NCBI GenBank assembly: GCA_959347315.1
Contig: OY365822.1
Location: 5,897,008-5,961,007, forward strand
Direction: 5' to 3'
Source: Bimastos eiseni
Taxonomy: Eukaryota; Annelida; Clitellata; Crassiclitellata; Lumbricidae
DNA: 64,000 bases
Translations under genes and position numbers: made by a program
Shown here: positions 46,024 to 64,000 of the stretch, piece after piece
Numbering within the stretch: the stretch's first letter is position 1
Layout: each line of letters starts with the position of its first letter
Notes under the pieces: generated by a model
What the model was told of the DNA's origin: nothing
What the model saw: only the letters and a program-made list of their open reading frames with translations
The model's database searches: none

Positions 46024-48488
46024 CTAACTCTCCAGTCCGTACTTGTGAAAGTTCTTGAGGACGATTCCGAGGTGGAGGTGAACCTTTCCCATCGACTCAG
46101 TCTTCAGATGGTAACGATCGGCACCGCTGAAGACAAGGTCCTGGCTCTTCAGCTGGGGCCCTCCCCCCAGGAAATCCTGTGCCACCTGTTCCCACATGCT
46201 GCCCACGGGGCGCCACGTGTAACAGTCGATGTCGTGCATACCCGGAGACGTGGGAACGTCGATGTAGCCGTATCCGTACAGCTCGTTCCGACCGTAGCCA
46301 TCCTCATGCCAGACTTCAAAGTGAATCTTTGGCCAACCTAATTAATATATTTTAAAACCTAATTACTATATTTTAAAACCTAATTAATATATTTTAAAAC
46401 AAAAAAATCAGATGATTCAATTCGATTTCTAGAAATGCATTATTTTATAAAAATTGCTGACTGCTCCTTGCTCATCTTTTATAAAAGCAACATAATCATT
46501 TACCTTGATTTGTGTGGCAAAGTCTCAAACCTTGCTTTGATTTAATTTAGTCTTGAGTTTAGCTTCTAAAGCTTAGTTGGGTCATTCGATAGTGTTCGAT
46601 ATACATAAATATATATATATATTATTTAATATTAGTCGTGATCATTAACTTTGATCATTAACTATAGTGTTGTGGTTAGCGTGTTGGGTTATTAGTTGAG
46701 AAATGAGTCAAGACTAGTCACCCGCACTCATATGTCAAAGCTAAGAAAATGAAGTCATTAATACTTAGTAGTAAAGGCTGCTTATCAGGTAGCTCGAGGA
46801 ACTGCCTTAATGGGAGAGTACCTGATGCAAGCTTTCTGCTGATAAGAATATAAGTCAACTGGTGCAGACAAAGTAAATTCTTTGAACGTCCTAGATTCCT
46901 TCTCAAACAGACCTTCTCTGCCTTCCTTAAGCAGGTTTGAATGTCCAAAATTGCCATACATAATGCCTTCAATTTGTCAAAACCCTCATCACCCAGTCCA
47001 GTAACATCAGTCTGTCTTCCTATCATCTTTTCCTCTCCATTTATCTCTCAATTATAGTCCTTAGGAGAGATAACCATAACCATCAGTTTACTGGTCCAAA
47101 AACAATAAGGAAAGTAACATTTCACCGTACTAGGAACACATATTCTATTGGACACAAAGGGAACCTAAAAGGGACCAAGATAAAGATGGATTTCAACAAT
47201 ATACGGATATACAATCACATATAAATAGGCTGTTGCTAATAAACCTAATCTCTGAAGATCCACTGAACCTGAAATTAGCAAAGAACTGAGACCTTGAAGT
47301 CCTTTTGTGGCAAAATGTAGATCAATGGGATGAGACCAGACCGCGAATGACTCGTACTCTGGGTTGTCTACCTGGGTCTGACCCTCACGAACCCCGGACA
47401 ATAAAGTCCATGCACCACCTACAACCATGTAACACCATTCAATAATCACAAATTAAACACACATTTTCAAATCAGAAAACAAATTTTCCATTCGATTGCG
47501 GTTATTCAAATATATATAACATTTACACTACTTTACAAGTTCAGACATTTATGCAATAAAAAAACTTGGTTGATTGATTGATAAATGAACATACTTTACT
47601 TAAACAGCTCACAGGTATAAAGTTGTTTGAGGCTAATATCTAAAGATGACGGAAATGCATCTCTTGGGAAGTCAGCACTTGCATCATCCATATATATATA
47701 TATTTGTATTCAGAAATTTGATATTGCCCTTCTTCCAACATCTTTTGCTCAGAAGTGCACATGCCTCAACTGCGCAATTGCAGTTGTAATGCAAAGCAAT
47801 TGTGTGTGAAGTACTTGCTCAAGGTCCCTACACTGTGACTGACACCTCGGACGAGGGTCGAACCCGCTCACTCAGGGCAAACTGAGTGTTACGGGCCGAC
47901 CGCTCTAACCAATCAGCCATCATGCCACACCGTGTGTGGCGCGGGGGCTGATCTATACATATATCGTAACATGTTGATAAACTTTTACCCAATATTGACT
48001 TGATATGAAAAGAATCAGCATTTTCATGCACTACCTAATGTCCATGTATCTGGACTTTCAAAAAGCGCACTTTATAAACCATATATTCAAAGCAGTTATA
48101 TCTATGTCAAAATTGAGGCTACCATTCATTCATTCATTAGGAAGATTTATATGGCACCCCTTTAAGGTTGCATACATAGCAGGAACACAGAAAAGTAGCT
48201 TGAAAATAGGTAATTATTCAAACAGTAGAGGTTGCTTTGCTTTAATGATGTGCAAATCTTATCAAACGTATTGACCTTCAGTTAAGGTCGGCATGCTTAT
48301 ATAGCACCTTCGTTAGGGTCTTGTAAGGCCCTATGTAACTTGCCATATACATTTATGCATGCATACATAAAAAAAAATTTGAAATGCATTGTTTACTGAC
48401 CTGTGTGCACTCCCCATCTGCAAAAGAGACTGTGATTTGGAAATTCACTTGCACCGACTATCTGACCAATGATGTGAACCTCTGCCAT
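46024..48488 (-). CDS. B9D2: B9 domain-containing protein 2 (ciliary transition zone)
   Basis: Three coding exons, 48488-48401, 47418-47293 and 46337-46024, join in phase to 175 residues, the same length as human B9D2. The N-terminus [14 protein letters not shown] is nearly identical to the vertebrate protein. Exon 2 carries [13 protein letters not shown] and [16 protein letters not shown]. Exon 3 carries G-G-G-P-Q-L and S-G-A-D-R-Y near the end. The single B9 (C2-like) domain spans nearly the whole protein. B9D2 works with B9D1 and MKS1 in the transition-zone complex of cilia. A TTTATAG acceptor-like site three bases before the ATG suggests a 5' non-coding exon. The exon 3 acceptor lies in a threefold tandem repeat. 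Confidence 0.96.
46338..46400 (-). repeat. B9D2: Three tandem 21-bp units at the B9D2 exon 3 acceptor
   Basis: Units at 46338-46358, 46359-46379 and 46380-46400 differ by one base. On the minus strand each ends in TAATTAG, so three equivalent AG acceptors sit 21 bp apart; the last joins the exon in frame. Using an upstream AG would insert codons that soon reach an in-frame TAA. Confidence 0.9.
47785..47945 (-). repeat. tRNA-derived SINE
   Basis: On the minus strand: GGCTGATTGGTTAGAGCGG (A-box-like), GGGTTCGACCCTCG (B-box-like), then GACCTTGAGCAAGTACTTCA. The last is a conserved central block of the vertebrate/deuterostome V-SINE type. It lies in B9D2 intron 1. Confidence 0.75.
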
Positions 48489-48564
48489 TGCTATAAAAAG
48501 AAATTTCTCTAAATTCATGGCAGTGTACATTAGAATTAAACAAATAATTGAATAAATATTAATG

Positions 48565-48745
48565 GCTTGATGAGAATCCCACTCATACAAAATTAAACAT
48601 CTGCTCAAAGCAACTCTAAAGTAACAAATGGAAATTGCTCATCGACTACATGCCCGTATTATAACTAGTCACAATTCAGACAGACATCCTCAACATGTCC
48701 ATTGTTAAGCATAGACACTAACATACATTATCTCAACTGTGTATT
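48565..48745. repeat. Duplicated block, copy 1 (upstream of B9D2)
   Basis: About 181 bp aligning without gaps to 52885-53065 in the same orientation, with roughly ten mismatches. It spans about 75-260 bp upstream of the B9D2 ATG. Confidence 0.92.
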
Positions 48746-49308
48746 ATTTTGAAAGAGGATAAATCTTCTGCAGCCCAATAATAAGCGAAGCGAAAATTCT
48801 ATTTCTACGGCCGAACCCACACAAAACATAGCGCTTGAAGACCTCTGCGCATACACAACCATTGGCACATGCACACTGTTAAAAACACCTAAAATTTGTA
48901 ATATGCGTCGTAAGGCTCAGATTAGGCATCGTGAGGGTCGTTTAGGGTCAGAGTTAGTGTCATTTTTAGACATATACGAAGAACTTTCGCCCACAGAAGT
49001 AATTTTTCTGGACGTCTTAACCCGAATTTTCGGCGGCAGAAGCTCCACGCTTTGAAAAAATGCAAACCCCAAGCATGGACGATTGAACCGTACAGATAGG
49101 AAATGCAAATTATGTACTTTGATAGAATTTTTTATTTAACCGAAAATAACAGTTGATTACAATAAATTAAATGGTATAACTGAGGTTGATGGATTGAAGG
49201 TTTCGCTTGTAATCTGGATGTAACAAACCTAAGCGATTTGCTAAAATAACTTTTATCATGAAATAAACCTGATAAACATTACTTTTCCTTCGGCGTTCAG
49301 ACAAACGC

Positions 49309-49400
49309 AGCTCTTGTGAATAAGATGGCACCCTGCGTCTAGCTTTCAATAGTCGTTTTATATATTTGGAGTGTCCGATAGGATCTTGAAGGGATGTAAA
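49309..49400. repeat. Family B SINE-like copy
   Basis: CTCTTGTGAATAAGATGGCA then CCCTGCGTCTAGCTTTCAAT, matching the family B core in forward orientation. Confidence 0.65.
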
Positions 49401-49649
49401 CATACAAAACCAATCGGAAATTCCACGTTACGGACTTATATCAATTTCACACCTGGATCACGGTAATAGTGAATTCCGACTAGTAAAACATGTTTTTCTT
49501 TCGTTCACCGCTAAACGACGCGCACCAAGCTAACCGTTGTCAACAGCGATACCACTTTTCACTATTTGAAATCCCAAGGTCTTGTCAATAAAATCCCACG
49601 CTATACCAAGAGCGCAATAATAGCCACACCATTCGTAATCGTTATCGTA

Positions 49650-50080
49650 ATCTCAGCATTTTTGCAGCGCCCACAAAGGCGTAGTCGCGGGAACCAGCTT
49701 ATTCACAGGCGCTTAATCAAAACAGAATCGATAGGCAGGGGGTCAAATCCAGAGTCAGTCAGACTGGTAGACGGCTAAGGTGAATGGTGTTTGGAGATGA
49801 AACGGCGAAGGAGATAGGAGGAAGAGGAAGAATTAGGATAGGATTGCGAAAGAGCAGTGCTTTGAGTTGTGAGTGAAAAAGCTGTGGGGAGAGAGCAAGA
49901 GGTGAGGTGTTTGTGAATTCGTAGGACGGATCGGATATTTGTCTTAATGCTGAAGGGAGTTTGTTCCAAAGAGGCGGGACAGCAATGGATGTGGAGCGAT
50001 TTGAAAATTTTAGTGATGATGTGACGGGAGGGCGAAGTAGTGTGAGGGTGAAAGAGGAACGGGTTGAACAATGTGGCTGA
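49650..50080. repeat. Family B SINE-like element, longest copy
   Basis: Starts with TTTTTGCAGCGCCCACAAAG and GTCGCGGGAACCAGCTTATT, then a 350-bp body (AAACGGCGAAGGAGATAGGA ... GTTTGTTCCAAAGAGGCG). Pieces of this body recur after other family B cores. It probably represents the near-complete element; no coding capacity was recognised. Confidence 0.6.
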
Positions 50081-51098
50081 ATCGTGAATCATTAGTTATT
50101 ATATCACTGAATAAAAAAATGTTGCGATGAAAATTATGAAATAAATAATGAAGTTAGTTTTCGCAATCATCATCATTTTAGAAATATCGATCTTAGAACA
50201 GGCACAGAGAAAACCTGAGCATTACATTGAAATAACAGATTAAAATGTTTTTAAGTTTCAGTCACAGCTAGACTAGGTAGGGCACCGATAGACCCGGTAG
50301 AGAAGTAAACAGTCAGTGGTTGTAAGCCTGCAACCACAATCAATGACAACAATTCAAGAAGTGATTATCTATATTATTTTTAAAATGATGGGTCCAGACT
50401 GGTAGGCCTGTCTTAGTAACGAATTAAATCTTCATATTTCTATGCTATGCAAAATTATCAATCTCCAAGTCGAATCCAGAACGAATTCCCAAGAGCTTGG
50501 GAGAAATCTATAAGAGTGGACGCACTGGTTGTTATGGTTGTCAATGTAACCAAGGATCATTTACAACAGGATACCCCATTTCTGAAAACTGCTAAATTGA
50601 GCGTCAGCCAGCAGATCAGCGTCCAAAGACTACAGAAGACTGCCGCGTTTAGTAGGGACAGACATTAACTCGTTATTTAACTCATTAATTGCACTGTTAC
50701 GTGGTTCTAAACGGTGAGAATTATTAGAAAATATCTATCCGATGACGTTTGTGCGTTTGAAAATAAAGGTCTCAAGGCATTTCCGAAACTGCCAAGGTGA
50801 GATGGTACTCGAAACGCGGGGACTGTGGAAGACAGTTCCAAGCTGAAGGGCCAACATAGGCAAAGCTCTGCGACTGGGCCGTGGCAGAGCGGAACAACGA
50901 GAAGGCCGCGAGTGAAAGATCGCAAGGAAGCACTTGCTAGTTTTATCCAATCCAGTCTTATCTAGTATAGTCTAGTATTGCCTCTAATCCACAGTGTTGA
51001 GTAAACTCATACACTTATGAGTTAAATCAACAACTCAACTTATGGACTTCAAAATGAGTTCAAACTCGAACTCAAATCATCCTCTGTCAAATGAGTTA

Positions 51099-51150
51099 AC
51101 GGAACTTTGGTTTGGTAGGCTATCTTTCTATAGCAAAAGATCTATACACC
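51099..51150. repeat. 52-bp exact repeat, copy 1
   Basis: Identical to 54025-54076 over 52 bp (begins ACGGAACTTTGGTTTGGTAG), while the flanks differ. Confidence 0.9.
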
Positions 51151-52035
51151 AGTTTTTTTGTCTTTATCTGGGAGGTCGATCCAGGTGCGTTTCAGCATTT
51201 TTTTTTCTAGAAAAAAGTACCGTTTTAACTATGATATTACTGACGATTAACTGCAATCAGTTTATATTTCCAGCATGTGAATGTTACGGCGCTTCCATTT
51301 TTTTTCCATAGAATACCCTAACTTCCACCCAAGAGGCCCGTAGCTGCTCTGCCTCGGGTCTAGGAATTTAAGTCGGCGGGCCGGAGCAGGATCGATTTCG
51401 GCTGCGAGTAGGTCTATCCACGCAAATGTGGCAAAATGAGCAGTAGGGTAGGTGAGCATCTTGCATACTGCCAAACAGTTATATCGACTCCTCTTAAATG
51501 GTCTATATCATCATCTGTTATTACCATGTCACGCAATCTTACTGCAAGCTTGTCAGTTTGAATTTTGGTCATCATTTTAATTTACTATTATTGTTTTCAT
51601 CAACATTTTTAAATGGATAGTTATCATTTTTATAATATAAATATAGGACCTTTATAATTTTAATTTATATGTCTAACAATCCACAGATTTCTAGTGCAGT
51701 GGCCTCGCTATAGGGTTGCAATCATACCCACTAGATTGTATGAAAACTTGTACTGATAATTGTATAGGCCTAATTACATAGCAGACATGACTGTGCACGT
51801 GATTCTATCTATAAATAGGCCTACATATTAGTTCACCTGCTCATTCAACACAATAAATATTCAAAACGCGACAATCATGATTATATTCAATGAACTCTTT
51901 TTTTATTAAATAATTATCAGTCGAGTGAAAAGAAGCAGTAAGCTATTACATCTACCGTGAAGCTATCCCAACATCTATAATAGTTCAGAGGGCTTCGATT
52001 CAATGCTTGTGATTTAATACGGGCAATCGTTCTAA

Positions 52036-63563
<11,528 letters not shown>

Positions 63564-64000
63564 TTTCTAACGACGTCTGTTCAACTCTGTTGACGAAGGA
63601 TAACTCTAACCTGGGACTAATATTAGTCCCAGATCGAACCGCTATTGATTTTTACGCCCACCGGTCTTTTGTTATGATTTTCATTAATCATTCCTCTCGG
63701 TAGTGTATTCACATCACGCGACAACAATAGTCGTAGCCTATTTCTTTAGGTAGAATAATTTTCTTTCGTCGATTTCCCAGTTTAAGGTTGATTAGCCTAC
63801 CTGCGCCAAGTGACTGAAAAATTCGCGTAACTGGGAATTCCGTCACTTATAAAACGAAAGGGAAACTCATTTTAATACTACGTTCACATTATGTTACAAC
63901 GACTCATTCTGCATGCAGCGAAGTATTACGTGTTGCCAATGAGGTTTACGTATATTAATTTGCAGTTCCGAGTCACCTCCAAGCCTTTTATAAGCACATA
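63564..64000. other. Region upstream of GALNS
   Basis: Presumed GALNS promoter side. No TATA box or CpG-rich stretch stands out and no other gene is visible. AACCTGGGACTAATATTAGT (63609-63628) includes the self-complementary CTGGGACTAATATTAGTCCCAG, a short palindrome about 45 bp upstream of the ATG. Confidence 0.4.

Larger units (their letters stand above)
48489..52035. other. Intergenic region between B9D2 and GALNS
   Basis: About 3.5 kb with no gene recognised. It holds copy 1 of a duplicated block (48565-48745) just upstream of B9D2, family B copies (49309-49400 and 49650-50080), a SINE-body-like tract (50720-50935) and a 52-bp exact repeat (51099-51150). TTTATT at 51902-51907 reads AATAAA on the minus strand about 130 bp past the GALNS stop and is a candidate poly(A) signal. 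Confidence 0.55.

Noticed and set aside
47820..47945. A functional tRNA gene
   Set aside because: A and B box-like motifs are present, but the cloverleaf does not hold and a SINE body follows, so it is a tRNA-derived SINE.

Overview
This is animal nuclear DNA: split genes with GT-AG introns, long AT-rich intergenic DNA, many short inverted-repeat transposons, SINE-like repeats, microsatellites and one 200-N assembly gap (36472-36671). The gene set (ULK3, THOC2, B9D2, GALNS, TRIM-NHL, a rhodopsin-like receptor) and the human-like exon layout of ULK3 and GALNS suggest an invertebrate, perhaps an echinoderm or another marine group. That placement is an inference and I cannot name the species.

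Layout. 631-1695 (+): an intronless seven-transmembrane receptor. 3756-6883 (+): a two-exon TRIM-NHL gene (RING, B-boxes, coiled coil, NHL propeller). 6884-11691: no gene recognised. 20296-11692 (-): ULK3, 14 coding exons, kinase plus two MIT domains, with one probable GC-AG intron and a perfect 63-bp-arm hairpin in intron 6. 27860-23049 (-): THOC2, 1603 residues in one uninterrupted reading frame, although this gene has many exons in vertebrates. 27861-34993: repeats and one doubtful exon. 36465-34994 (-): an NHL-propeller gene with an N-terminus lost in the gap and a probable frame shift. 36672-46023: a gene desert. 48488-46024 (-): B9D2, 3 coding exons, 175 residues. 63563-52036 (-): GALNS, 14 coding exons, 527 residues, with introns crowded with transposons and microsatellites.

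The genes do not form a pathway. ULK3 is a Hedgehog/autophagy kinase, B9D2 a ciliary transition-zone protein, GALNS a lysosomal sulfatase and THOC2 the mRNA-export scaffold. B9D2 and GALNS lie in tandem on the same strand about 3.5 kb apart, and a roughly 180-bp block upstream of the B9D2 start is repeated inside a GALNS intron.

The most informative non-genic signals are at least four families of short non-autonomous DNA transposons. Target-site duplications can be read directly: 8 bp (hAT-like) for families A, C, D and E, and a 3-bp TTA for one 810-bp element. Others are a SINE-like repeat with about 13 copies, tRNA-derived SINEs, a 350-bp perfect TAC array, and two splice acceptors remodelled by repeats.
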